Assembly (NCBI GenBank): GCA_031262385.1
Contig: JAISHU010000053.1
Span: forward strand, 1 to 39,101
DNA length: 39,101 bases
Reading direction: 5' to 3'
DNA from: Mediterranea sp. (in: CFB group bacteria)
GTDB lineage: Bacteria; Bacteroidota; Bacteroidia; Bacteroidales; Bacteroidaceae
Shown: positions 1 through 8,199 of the stretch, one piece after another
Position numbering within the stretch: the stretch's first letter is position 1
How the letters are laid out: each line of letters begins with the position of its first letter
Position numbers and translations under genes: made by a program
Notes under the pieces: model-generated
The model's input: only the letters and a program-made list of their open reading frames with translations
The model's database searches: none
What the model was told of the DNA's origin: nothing

Positions 1-1
1 C

Positions 2-2230
2 GACAAAATCGTACAGCGCGGCGATACCGTGAGCTACAACATAGCGGGCTTTGCCCAAAGTCAAGACCGCAGCATCGGTGATGTGCTTGCCAAGATGCCG
101 GGCATCAGTGTTGCGGACAACGGACAGATTTCGTACAACGGCTCGGCGGTGAGTAAGTTCTACATCGAAGGGAGCGATCTCTTTGGGGGAAAGTACACCA
201 TTGCCACTCAGAACCTTTCGTATAAGGATGTTGCCAAGGTAGAAGTGCTGGAAAACCATCAATCGGTGAAAGCGTTATCCTCGCGTGCGGGCACGGAAAC
301 TGCCTTAAACCTAAAGCTGAAAGAGGATGCCAAAGCCCGCTGGACAGGCAGTCTGAAAGCAGCGGGCAGCATCCGCCCCGACACGTGGTGCGTAGAGGCG
401 TTTGCGGCAAACTTCTCCGCACGGTTCCAAAATGCCAATACGTTTAAGTCGAACAACAACGGGGCTGATATTACCGCCGAGAACAGGTCGCTCACCATAG
501 CCGACCTTGTAGAGATGATAGATAGTCAGGGCAGTGAGTTGTCGTCCCTCCTTACAATCGTACCGACGGTCACCACCGATGTTGCCGACAGTCGGTTGCG
601 TTTTAATCGAACCCACATCTTCAACACCAGCCATTTGTGGAAACGTTCGGACAACCATACCCTCAAAGCACAGATTACTTATACCGACCATCATAACGAC
701 TACCGTCAATCTGTCGAGAATAGTTATTTCTTGCCGGATAGCACGCTTACCAAAGCAACTTCGGAAAGTAGTTCGGTCGTCAACCGCAACTTGCAAGCCA
801 CGCTTACTTCGGAAACCAATAAAGAAAGCTTTTATCTGTTGAACGAAACGAAGTATGCTACGGATTGGAAGCAGATCTACCAATCGATACAAGGCGACTA
901 CGCCAACAATCAGGAAGCGCAGGTCACGACCGGTAGTGTCGGCAACCGACTGAAGTTTATTAAAAAGATAGGCAATCACAGTCTCACGCTCTCTTCGTTC
1001 AATAGCTATGCCTATTTGCCGGAGCAATATTCCCTAACCGACAGTCGGCAGAAACAGCAGACCAGCCGTAAGTCTAACTTCTTCTCCAAAACCGGCGCAA
1101 GCTATACGCATCACCTCAAACGGTGGTTCTTTACTTGGAACGCCGCGCTCGGCGGAGCTTCCTATCACATCAGCAGTCGGCTGGACGGCATACAAAGCGA
1201 CACACTTTTTCGTAACGAGATGACCGTGGGTTACTTTAGTTTTACCATGAAGCCCGAAATAAGCTACGAACATTCAAGGGTAAAGGCGGCTCTCCGTATT
1301 CCGGCAGCATTCTATCGTTACAATGCCACAGGTAGGCAAACAAGGAACGTACTCTTTGCCAATCCCGACTTATATATAAGGTGGAAGATGACCTCCTATC
1401 TGTCGCTGTTTGCCAACGCTGCTTGGGGAAGTTCGCCTTCGGATAACAGCTATTCCTATTTATCACCCGTAATGAGCAACTATCGTTCCACCGCTACGGG
1501 ATTCCTTAATTTCAAAGGAAAGCTGGAGAGAAGGGCAGGTATCCGATTGGGCTACTCCTATCCCGTAGAGATGTTGTTTGCCCATATCAGTGCGTCGGGA
1601 TCGGTAGAAAACACCGGAAGAGCAACCACCAAACAAGTCAATGACGGTTATGTAAATTATGTATATACACCGGGCAACGACACTTATAGGCTGTGGTTTC
1701 TCAACGGCTCGATAAGTAAAGGATTGAACTTCATAAACGGCACTGCCGAAATCGGTAGTTCCTTCCAAAGCCACGAGATGCCGCTCGTGCAAAATGGAGT
1801 CGCCGAAGATTTTGAGTTCGGCGTATTTAACCTCACTGCACAGATAAGTGCGGTGCCCGCGCCGGAATGTAATCTCAACTACAAGGTGACGTATGCAAAG
1901 AACTTTATGAATGCCACAGGCTTTAAAAGCAGCAACCAACACCTCGCGCAACGATTGGTTTGCAACCTCTTTCCGGGCACCCGGCTTAGTCTGAAAATTG
2001 TCGGCGAACACTATTTTACACGCTTTAGCTCCGGTGATACCAAAAACACTTTTCTTGCCGATGTGGAAGTTGTTTACTCTTATAAGCAATGGGAAGTATT
2101 TGCTTCGCTAAGCAATATCTTTAACCGGAAAGAGTATGCCTACACCACCTATAGCGATTTGAGCAGCACATCCATCCGATACCGCTTACGTCCGCGCACG
2201 CTCCTTGTGGGGGCGAGTTGGAAGTTTTAG
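2..2230 (+). CDS. TonB-dependent outer-membrane beta-barrel protein (5' truncated by window edge)
   Basis: The reading frame is open from the window edge, so the start and signal peptide lie outside; the first in-window GTG (29) is probably not the start. The visible N-terminus is plug-like: 'DVLAKMPGISVADNGQISYN' followed by 'FYIEGSDLFGGKY' and 'VEVLENHQSVKAL', typical of Bacteroidota TonB-receptor-like proteins with a carboxypeptidase-regulatory N-terminus and an OMP_b-brl_3-type barrel. The remaining ~600 residues are rich in alternating aromatic/polar strands and end in 'LVGASWKF', a terminal aromatic typical of outer-membrane barrels. The role is probably import or surface binding of an unidentified ligand. 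No SusD partner follows; the next gene is over 600 bp away. Family assignment is firm, substrate unknown. Confidence 0.85.
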   Translation, partial: DKIVQRGDTVSYNIAGFAQSQDRSIGDVLAKMPGISVADNGQISYNGSAVSKFYIEGSDLFGGKYTIATQNLSYKDVAKVEVLENHQSVKALSSRAGTETALNLKLKEDAKARWTGSLKAAGSIRPDTWCVEAFAANFSARFQNANTFKSNNNGADITAENRSLTIADLVEMIDSQGSELSSLLTIVPTVTTDVADSRLRFNRTHIFNTSHLWKRSDNHTLKAQITYTDHHNDYRQSVENSYFLPDSTLTKATSESSSVVNRNLQATLTSETNKESFYLLNETKYATDWKQIYQSIQGDYANNQEAQVTTGSVGNRLKFIKKIGNHSLTLSSFNSYAYLPEQYSLTDSRQKQQTSRKSNFFSKTGASYTHHLKRWFFTWNAALGGASYHISSRLDGIQSDTLFRNEMTVGYFSFTMKPEISYEHSRVKAALRIPAAFYRYNATGRQTRNVLFANPDLYIRWKMTSYLSLFANAAWGSSPSDNSYSYLSPVMSNYRSTATGFLNFKGKLERRAGIRLGYSYPVEMLFAHISASGSVENTGRATTKQVNDGYVNYVYTPGNDTYRLWFLNGSISKGLNFINGTAEIGSSFQSHEMPLVQNGVAEDFEFGVFNLTAQISAVPAPECNLNYKVTYAKNFMNATGFKSSNQHLAQRLVCNLFPGTRLSLKIVGEHYFTRFSSGDTKNTFLADVEVVYSYKQWEVFASLSNIFNRKEYAYTTYSDLSSTSIRYRLRPRTLLVGASWKF

Positions 2231-2255
2231 ATAGCCATATGGATGCGAGACAAAG

Positions 2256-2760
2256 TGTCAAAACGTCAAACGAATCCTCGAAAAACGGGCTTATTTCGGA
2301 CTGAGGGACGGCTTGGTGACTTTCGCGCGAGTATAGCGCGTTAAACTATGTAAAAATAGTGCCTTAATGCGCATACTTACAGAAAGATATAAGGAAATTA
2401 TGTCAAAAAACAAAAAGCGTGTTCAGTGCGAAAAAACAGTCCCAAAAAGGACTTTATGAAATTATCTTGCCGAGTTAGCGCGATAACTTGCCGGGATAAC
2501 ACAATAATTTGCCGGGATATACAGGTTAACTTGCCGAGATAATTTGCTAAGCCGGCAGTTGATTCGTTGTTTTCGCGTCGACAGTTCGTTGTTTTCGTGC
2601 GGATGATTCGTTGTTTCCGCCGAGTTGATTCATTGTTTCTGCGGAGTTAGTTCGTTGAGTAGCGACGAATGATGCATAAAGTACGGTTTAAAGAGACGTT
2701 TTTTACAAAGTGCGAGTTAGCCGAAAGCACAAAATTATGACATTATGACGCCTAAACAGG
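2256..2760 (+). repeat. 505-bp dispersed repeat, copy A (inverted partner at 16214-16718)
   Basis: This non-coding stretch matches the reverse complement of 16214-16718 end to end. By hand alignment there is no net length difference and about 53 mismatches in 505 positions (~89-90% identity), mostly transitions. Landmarks run in order: an AT-rich left part, a short hairpin-like 'agtcccaaaaaggact', a block of ~21-22-bp units beginning 'cttgccgag/gggata', a block of 22-bp units containing 'ttcgttgttttcg', and a right part with 'acaaagtgcgagttag'. No reading frame persists through the unit. It fills most of the 636-bp gap between the outer-membrane protein gene and the S41 protease gene. Confidence 0.9.
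2466..2659 (+). repeat. Two short tandem arrays (21-22-bp units) inside repeat copy A
   Basis: Block 1 (about 2466-2549) has four units starting with '[c/t]ttgccg[a/g]g' at 21-22-bp spacing. Block 2 (about 2557-2659) has five degenerate units around 'gattcgttgtttycgc' at ~22-bp spacing. The period is not a multiple of three, so coding is unlikely. Units are degenerate within a copy but each unit matches its counterpart in copy B, so the arrays expanded before the two copies diverged. Confidence 0.75.
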
Positions 2761-2853
2761 ATATTAAATAACTTCGTGACAATAGAACGGGACGCGCTTT
2801 GCGATTACAATCGTTATTACTTCCTAATTTACTGATTATTCGATGAATTTACC

Positions 2854-2861
2854 TATTTTTG
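2854..2861 (+). promoter_or_regulatory. Bacteroidota -7 promoter motif upstream of the S41 protease gene
   Basis: TATTTTTG fits the TAnnTTTG (-7) consensus and ends 5 bp before the ATG at 2867. A transcript from here would have almost no leader, which argues against the in-frame ATG at 2843. No good -33 TTTG is seen. Confidence 0.45.
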
Positions 2862-2866
2862 CGGCA

Positions 2867-4231
2867 ATGAAAACAAGACATATACCACTACTGCTACTCA
2901 TAGCAATGATGCTACCCGCTTATCTGTCGTCGTGCGGCGAAGACAGGTGGGCGGAGTATGCCGAACAAACACAAACCGACCGTTGGATAGACGACACCAT
3001 GCGCGTGTGGTATTACTGGAACAAGGAAATACCCGAGTCTAACAAGCTCAACTACTTTACCAAACCCGCCGATTTCTTCAAGAGTCTGCTTTCACCGGAT
3101 GATAAGTTCTCGGTTATCGACAGCTTGAAGCCCTCTACCCGCAGCATTCCCGATACCGACAACAGTTACGGCTTTCAGTTTAGCATCGACCAACGTCTCA
3201 ACGATACGGCTTACTTCGTACGCGTGCTCTATGTGGCGGAAAACTCGCCCGCCTACAATGCCGGACTGCAACGCGGCGACTTCATTATTCGCGTAAACGA
3301 CCGCTACATCACCAACAAAAACTATACGCAGTTGCTCTTCAACGGTGGCGCCGTTGCACTGACGGCAGGACGCTATGACGCGGAAAGCGACGGGGTGGTG
3401 GCTTACGACCAACCGCTTCAAATGGAGGCTTCGCGCGCCATTGAAGACAACCCGGTGCTTTATCGCAATGTGTACACGCGCGGCGACAAACAGATAGGCT
3501 ACTTGGTGTACAATCACTTTAGCTTCGGACCTACCGACGATTACACCAACCGCCCTTACGACCAATCGCTGCTGGAGGCTTCCAACTACTTCGCTTCCCG
3601 GCAAATCAACGAACTAATACTCGACCTGCGCTACAACAACGGCGGCTACCTGAGCTGTGCCGAACTGTTGTGCGCACTCATTGCACCGACATCGGCATTG
3701 GGCAGCGAACTGGGTTATGCTCTCTTTAACGAACAACACGGTAAGGCTGCCTACACACTCAACCCGCAACTGATTACCGGTGGCTCCAACCTGAACCTAA
3801 ACCGACTGTATGTGCTGACAAGTACGCAAACCGCTTCGGCTTCCGAAATGGTGATAAACAGTCTGAAACCTTATATGGAAGTGGTGGTGGTGGGACAAAA
3901 AACGGTGGGGAAGAACGTCGGCTCTACCGCCTTCTCTAACGAGGAGTTGCAAATCACGATGAACCCCATTGTGTGTAAAATCTACAATGCCGAAAACAGC
4001 AGCGACTATGCTCAAGGCTTTCAACCCGACTATCCGATGAGCGAAACGTCCGAACCTGCACGCTTCTTGCCCTTCGGTAACGAAAACGAAATGCTGCTGG
4101 GTAACACGCTCGACATTATTGCCGGCGGAGGCGATACGCCTGCCGAAACACGTGCCGCCGCAACTATTCAACCGACTACGGTGTTCAACTCTGTAAGCCG
4201 CAGAGCATCCAATGCCGTGCAAATCAATTAG
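2867..4231 (+). CDS. S41-family (C-terminal processing) protease, lipoprotein with PDZ domain
   Basis: 454 aa. The start at 2867 is preferred over the in-frame ATG at 2843 because it gives a clean lipoprotein signal (hydrophobic core, lipobox LSSC, Cys23) and lies just after a -7 motif. A PDZ-like region is near residues 115-175 ('SPAYNAGLQRGDFIIRVND'). The peptidase S41 core follows, with 'LILDLRYNNGGYLSCAELL', catalytic Ser324 in TASASE and Lys349 in KTVGKN. The 25-residue Ser-Lys spacing matches the Prc/CtpA Ser-Lys dyad. It should act as a periplasmic or surface lipid-anchored serine protease; its substrate is unknown. It is followed after 21 bp by a small lipoprotein gene, probably co-transcribed. 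Bacteroidota encode many such S41 lipoproteins, so a specific processing role cannot be claimed. Confidence 0.9.
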   Translation: MKTRHIPLLLLIAMMLPAYLSSCGEDRWAEYAEQTQTDRWIDDTMRVWYYWNKEIPESNKLNYFTKPADFFKSLLSPDDKFSVIDSLKPSTRSIPDTDNSYGFQFSIDQRLNDTAYFVRVLYVAENSPAYNAGLQRGDFIIRVNDRYITNKNYTQLLFNGGAVALTAGRYDAESDGVVAYDQPLQMEASRAIEDNPVLYRNVYTRGDKQIGYLVYNHFSFGPTDDYTNRPYDQSLLEASNYFASRQINELILDLRYNNGGYLSCAELLCALIAPTSALGSELGYALFNEQHGKAAYTLNPQLITGGSNLNLNRLYVLTSTQTASASEMVINSLKPYMEVVVVGQKTVGKNVGSTAFSNEELQITMNPIVCKIYNAENSSDYAQGFQPDYPMSETSEPARFLPFGNENEMLLGNTLDIIAGGGDTPAETRAAATIQPTTVFNSVSRRASNAVQIN

Positions 4232-4252
4232 TAAACGATTCAAACGACTGAT

Positions 4253-5068
4253 ATGAAGAAAATAATGCTGATTGCCTTATCAGCCCTGCTTGTTGCCGGC
4301 TGTAAGGACGACTACTACGAACCGTTGCCGCACATCACACCTTCGCGCATACAACTCTCGCAAGTAAGCTCGGGCATCGGAACTCCTTCCGTTACCAATA
4401 TCCGAACCTATCTGTTTAACCCCGAAGGCTATCTTACACAGGCTACCATTGAACAAGATTACGGATTCCCTGAAATTGAGAATACAATATATACCAGCAC
4501 CGTGACTTATACGGACGGTAAAGTCGTTGTCGACAACGGGCACGGCACCGTCGCCACTTATGAATTGAACATCAACGGTTGTGCCGCGAACTGTGAACTG
4601 AAAGAGGGAAGTTACGTACGCCAATATGCTTTTACCTACCTGACAAATGCCGACGGTCGCCCCTATCTGCGTAGCCTCACCGAAACAATCGGAGACAACG
4701 AAACGGCTGCAATGGAATTTGATTATCTGACGGCGGAAGCTACCCTGCGCATCAGTTACCGAACGGGCAACGAAGCCCCTGTTTACTACGTGGCTACGGC
4801 TACCTCGAAGCAGCTTAACCTCTCCCGTATCCCCAACCTTTTTATCTCGGAACTCTATCCGCTGTCGTATCACCTGCCCGCACTCTACGGCAGACTGTTG
4901 GGCGAACCTTATCCTTATCTTATCGACCTTATTCTCCCCGAAGGTACGGACGAGGGCATAACGTATCGTTATACCCTCAACGACAACGGCATGGTTTCCG
5001 CTTGTACGGAAACCATTACCAACCGCGGACGAACTTATCCGCGGGATGTCAGCTATGTGATAGAGTAA
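4253..5068 (+). CDS. Lipoprotein of unknown function, possibly DUF4595-like
   Basis: 271 aa. An N-terminal signal of about 16 residues ends in lipobox VAGC (Cys17), followed by 'KDDYYE', a typical Bacteroidota export context. The mature part is beta-rich, with repeated 'Y.F....DG.....TET'-like strands ('YLFNPEGYLTQATIEQ', 'FTYLTNADGRPYLRSLTETI', 'YRYTLNDNGMVSACTETI'). This resembles the Bacteroidota lipoproteins grouped as DUF4595, whose repeats look like degenerate YD/RHS-like hairpins; that family link is from memory and tentative. It lies 21 bp after the S41 protease gene on the same strand, so the two may act together at the cell surface. It converges with the next gene across only 9 bp. 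No enzymatic motif is visible. Confidence 0.75.
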   Translation: MKKIMLIALSALLVAGCKDDYYEPLPHITPSRIQLSQVSSGIGTPSVTNIRTYLFNPEGYLTQATIEQDYGFPEIENTIYTSTVTYTDGKVVVDNGHGTVATYELNINGCAANCELKEGSYVRQYAFTYLTNADGRPYLRSLTETIGDNETAAMEFDYLTAEATLRISYRTGNEAPVYYVATATSKQLNLSRIPNLFISELYPLSYHLPALYGRLLGEPYPYLIDLILPEGTDEGITYRYTLNDNGMVSACTETITNRGRTYPRDVSYVIE

Positions 5069-5077
5069 GAAGTCGTT

Positions 5078-7639
5078 TTACAGCCCTTTTACCGTACGCA
5101 TCAGTTGTTCGCCTAAACCGATGGTGTATCCTTGCGATACAAAGACCACTCGGTTGAAGGTGTCGGCAATGATAAACACGGGCAGATTGTCCGTCTTCAG
5201 TTTCATGCCGTCGATAATCTGTCGGCGGATGCCGTCGGTGTCTACACCATATATAATAGTATCGGGCAAACCGGGGAAGTCGGCTGCACGAAACTTGGCG
5301 GCTTGTGCTTCGTCGGTGAACAACAGCACTAACTTGCGTCCCCACTTTTTGAGGTCGGCTTTCAGTGCGGCGATGTCTTTCAGTGCATGATTGGTGGGTT
5401 CCTGTCCCACGCCCAGCACGCCTACCACGAAGTAACCGCGTCCGCAAGCTTGCAACAAACTCTGCTTTTGGTCGCTGCCCTGCGGCGTAAAGAGGCTTTC
5501 GGAATTGAAGCTGCCGATAACAGCCACTTGATTGGCATCTTCGCGCATCACCAACGGGATGGTAGTGGTTTCGCCGGCTTTCACCACAAACGAAGAGATA
5601 CGTGCCAGCACGCTTCCGTTGGCGAGACGGGTGCCGGTGGTCAGCATATAATTACCCACAGGCATGTCGACACCCTTTTGCAGCAGACTCTTCCACGAAG
5701 TACCCTCGTAGTTTTGCAAGAGCAGACGACCCCGTTCTATTTTGGAGAGGGTAAAATGACTTTCGTACTTGGGGTTGTCCACTATCTTGTTGGGCTTGTA
5801 GGTGGCTTTCAGTCTACCTGTTACCGCTTGCGTTGCAACCGTCTCTTCACCGAAGTCTACATCATACACCGCCTCTTTTTCTCCTTCGTTGTCACTCAGA
5901 TTTATGTAGCGCACCTTGCCGGTAACGCGGTCTATCCATGCGGGGATGCCGAAGCTGCGGGCTATGGCGACAAAAGCGATGTCGCGCGAACGGCTGTCAC
6001 CCAGTCTGCTTTTCCACATGCCGACGGGCGATATGGGGATGCGTAACGCATTGCGGTTGTTGTCTATGGTAACTGTTTCTTTGCAGCGCTCTATCAGTAC
6101 CGACGGATTGTTGCGGAAGGCATTCACCGCGGCATGGTCGTATTGCGACTGGAAAAAGAACTTATAAGCGGTAAGCTCTTCTACCGAGATGCGCGGGTTG
6201 AGTACATATTCGTACCCTTTAGCCACCGGCAGGGAGTTTTGAAGATGATCGTTCAACACCTCGTAGCGTACGTCGCGGAGGTCTTTAGCCGAAACGAGCG
6301 ACAGTAACAAGAGTGCACGTTGCTGTTTGCCCACGGCGACGGCAGTCTGCAAGAATTTGGTAAGTACGGCGTGATTGCCGCGCGATGCAACCAAGAACTT
6401 CACCGCCTGTGCCGTCTCTTCGGGCGTAAAGCCACCGGCAAGCGAATGTACAAAGTCGGTTGCGCTCTCTTCGTTCATCATGGTAGCTTCGTAGGCATGA
6501 CGGATGGCGTCTTCCTGCGCCATGCGGCGGTCGTTTTCGGCACGTTGTTCGGGAGTAACCGTGGGAAGAGTTGCCGATTCGGCAGGCGGAACAATCTCCA
6601 GTTCTTCCTCAAAGATGTCGCCTTCTTGTTTGTTCAGCGTCACCGTAAGTTCGGCTTGCGTTCCCGCCGAGAGTTTGGCAAAGCCAAAGCGGTCGCCCTT
6701 GGAAGCCCATACCAGCAGGTCGCCTTTGCCGGTAGTAAGCGAGCAACTGCCTTTATCGTCGGTCTGCTTGGCTACAATCGAATAAAATTCGGCGTAGTTG
6801 TACAGTTTAAATTCTACGCGTGCATCGGGCACTACGTTGCCTTGCAGATCCTTCACCACCACGGTAGAGCGAACTACCGGCGCATAATGTTCGGTGACAT
6901 TAATCTCTGTGCCGTTAGGGGTAACGGCAAGTATCTCTTCGGGACCGTCGTAATGACCGAACACTTTGGCATTCATCAACATGCCTCTGCTGGCAGGTGC
7001 GTTAAACCAGCCCAAGTTTAGTATCGGTTCGGGTTCGCAAGCACCCAAGAAGAACCATTTACCGTCCGCCCAAGCTTCTACCCAAGCGTGGTTGTCGTCG
7101 GTATGTGCCCAGCGGGGAGTGTAAACCTGTCGCGCCGGTATGCCTACCGAGCGGAGTGCCGCCACGAGGAAGGTAGATTCTTCGCCGCAACGCCCGTAGG
7201 CAGTACGTACCGTTGCCAACGGCGAAGAGGTGCGCGAGTCGGTAGGCTGGTACACGACTTTTTCGTGGCACCAGTGATTTACTTCGAGAATGGCATCTTG
7301 CATGGAGAGGTTCTCCACGCGGGGTTTCAACTCTTCATAAAATACTACGCGGGCGCTGTCCAAAGCTTCGTTGTTAACCCGCACCGGCAGCACAAAGTAG
7401 CGAAACAGCTTTTCGGGAACATCTTTTCCCCAAGGCATTTCGCGTTCTGCACGACGGGCAGCACGAATGTTCATCAGATAAAAATCGGCGGAGTAATCAA
7501 TGCTATCTGCCAAAGGCATATAGGTGTAGAGAAACTTTAGCGCTTGTTGTTCCGTATCGGCTTCGGTAGCCTTCCCACAAGCGACAAACAGGAGCATACA
7601 AAGTACTCCTGAAATTAAGAGGTGTGCATTTGACTTCAT
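5078..7639 (-). CDS. Transglutaminase-like lipoprotein with C-terminal thioredoxin-like region
   Basis: 853 aa, lipobox FVAC (Cys21). Residues ~120-215 form a transglutaminase/cysteine-protease-like core with Cys151 in 'YGRCGEES' and His184 in 'DDNHAWVEAW', followed by 'GKWFFLGACEPEP', the pattern seen in Bacteroidota transglut_core lipoproteins. A carboxypeptidase-regulatory-like beta domain follows (~245-330, 'VVKDLQGNVVPDARVEFKLY'). A second degenerate transglutaminase-like segment appears near 540-580 ('IAFVAIARSFGIPAWID'). The last ~150 residues resemble a thioredoxin fold ('KLVLLFTDEAQAAKFR', 'DNLPVFIIADTFNRVVFVSQ') but lack a CxxC pair. The catalytic Cys/His pair is intact, so a protease, amidase or cross-linking role in the envelope is plausible; the substrate is unknown. 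A -7 motif lies 20 bp upstream. Confidence 0.85.
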   Translation of the reverse strand: MKSNAHLLISGVLCMLLFVACGKATEADTEQQALKFLYTYMPLADSIDYSADFYLMNIRAARRAEREMPWGKDVPEKLFRYFVLPVRVNNEALDSARVVFYEELKPRVENLSMQDAILEVNHWCHEKVVYQPTDSRTSSPLATVRTAYGRCGEESTFLVAALRSVGIPARQVYTPRWAHTDDNHAWVEAWADGKWFFLGACEPEPILNLGWFNAPASRGMLMNAKVFGHYDGPEEILAVTPNGTEINVTEHYAPVVRSTVVVKDLQGNVVPDARVEFKLYNYAEFYSIVAKQTDDKGSCSLTTGKGDLLVWASKGDRFGFAKLSAGTQAELTVTLNKQEGDIFEEELEIVPPAESATLPTVTPEQRAENDRRMAQEDAIRHAYEATMMNEESATDFVHSLAGGFTPEETAQAVKFLVASRGNHAVLTKFLQTAVAVGKQQRALLLLSLVSAKDLRDVRYEVLNDHLQNSLPVAKGYEYVLNPRISVEELTAYKFFFQSQYDHAAVNAFRNNPSVLIERCKETVTIDNNRNALRIPISPVGMWKSRLGDSRSRDIAFVAIARSFGIPAWIDRVTGKVRYINLSDNEGEKEAVYDVDFGEETVATQAVTGRLKATYKPNKIVDNPKYESHFTLSKIERGRLLLQNYEGTSWKSLLQKGVDMPVGNYMLTTGTRLANGSVLARISSFVVKAGETTTIPLVMREDANQVAVIGSFNSESLFTPQGSDQKQSLLQACGRGYFVVGVLGVGQEPTNHALKDIAALKADLKKWGRKLVLLFTDEAQAAKFRAADFPGLPDTIIYGVDTDGIRRQIIDGMKLKTDNLPVFIIADTFNRVVFVSQGYTIGLGEQLMRTVKGL

Positions 7640-7659
7640 AATAAATTAAAGTGTGTGAG

Positions 7660-7667
7660 CAAAAATA
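7660..7667 (-). promoter_or_regulatory. -7 promoter motif for the transglutaminase-like gene
   Basis: On the minus strand this reads TATTTTTG, matching TAnnTTTG, and lies 20 bp upstream of the ATG at 7639. No clear -33 element is at the usual distance. Confidence 0.4.
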
Positions 7668-7803
7668 CACAGAATTATCCTATCGCTATTTATTTTGCAA
7701 TAGTTTTGTAATATATAACAGTAAAAATAGCTTTACTCGCGTCAAAAACAACTAAAAAACGAAGATTTGTATGTTATAAAACATATTTAGCGTAAACATT
7801 GCG

Positions 7804-7811
7804 TATCTTTG
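7804..7811 (+). promoter_or_regulatory. -7 promoter motif upstream of the 50-aa gene
   Basis: TATCTTTG followed by 'cagcg' is a full match to TAnnTTTG. It would give a leader of about 70 nt before the ATG at 7888. A weak TTTAG near 7787 could be the -33 element. Confidence 0.5.
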
Positions 7812-7887
7812 CAGCGTTAAAGAGTGAAAACAATAATGAAGTTTAACCGCTTTCCGAAACGCGGGAAGCACACAAGAAAGGAAAATT

Positions 7888-8040
7888 ATGAATACAAAAC
7901 AGAAAGCAAATGAGATTGTAATGTTACAGTATCGCATCAAACGTTATCACACGATGGGTAACGGAGCGATGTGCCAAGTACTGAACGGCAAGCTGAAACA
8001 ACTATTGGCAAAGCAGACGACACTGACAACAGCATTTTAA
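7888..8040 (+). CDS. Small basic protein, 50 aa, function unknown
   Basis: ATG at 7888, TAA at 8038-8040. It begins 'MNTKQKANEIVMLQYRIKRY', then 'HTMGNGAMCQVLNGKLKQLL', and ends 'AKQTTLTTAF'. It is strongly basic, has no signal peptide or membrane segment, and looks like two short helices joined by a Gly/Asn turn ('HTMGNGAM'). An A/G-rich stretch 'aagaaaggaaaatt' sits just before the ATG and could be the ribosome-binding site. The gene has its own -7 promoter (7804-7811) and an intrinsic terminator 20 bp after the stop, so it is a self-contained transcription unit. I do not recognise the family. A small RNA over the same interval is an alternative, but the codon usage and placement favour a real small protein. 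Confidence 0.6.
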   Translation: MNTKQKANEIVMLQYRIKRYHTMGNGAMCQVLNGKLKQLLAKQTTLTTAF

Positions 8041-8060
8041 TAAATAGCTAAGTAATTTGA

Positions 8061-8098
8061 AAAAGGGCGAAGACCGCAACGGTTTTTCGCCCTTTTTT
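8061..8098 (+). terminator. Intrinsic terminator after the 50-aa gene
   Basis: GC-rich stem gggcgaagacc/ggtttttcgccc with loop gcaac, followed by six T residues. It is well formed and ends the small transcription unit. Confidence 0.85.
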
Positions 8099-8199
8099 GA
8101 TTTAAATAGAAAAAAGTGCTAAAAGCATGCAGTATTTGTTTTATAAAGAGTGTTTACGTGCATATAATCCTTTTATCCATTATTTAATAACAATTCCTC

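Noticed and set aside
2466..2659. CRISPR-like array in the 505-bp repeat
   Set aside because: The units are degenerate and abut without unique spacers, and no cas genes are present.
2843..2866. Upstream ATG of the S41 protease gene (8 extra residues)
   Set aside because: It overlaps the -7 promoter motif and spoils the lipoprotein signal; ATG 2867 fits both.
7752..7940. 62-codon minus-strand frame overlapping the 50-aa gene
   Set aside because: It opposes a unit with promoter, ribosome-binding-like site and terminator on the plus strand, and its sequence shows no family.
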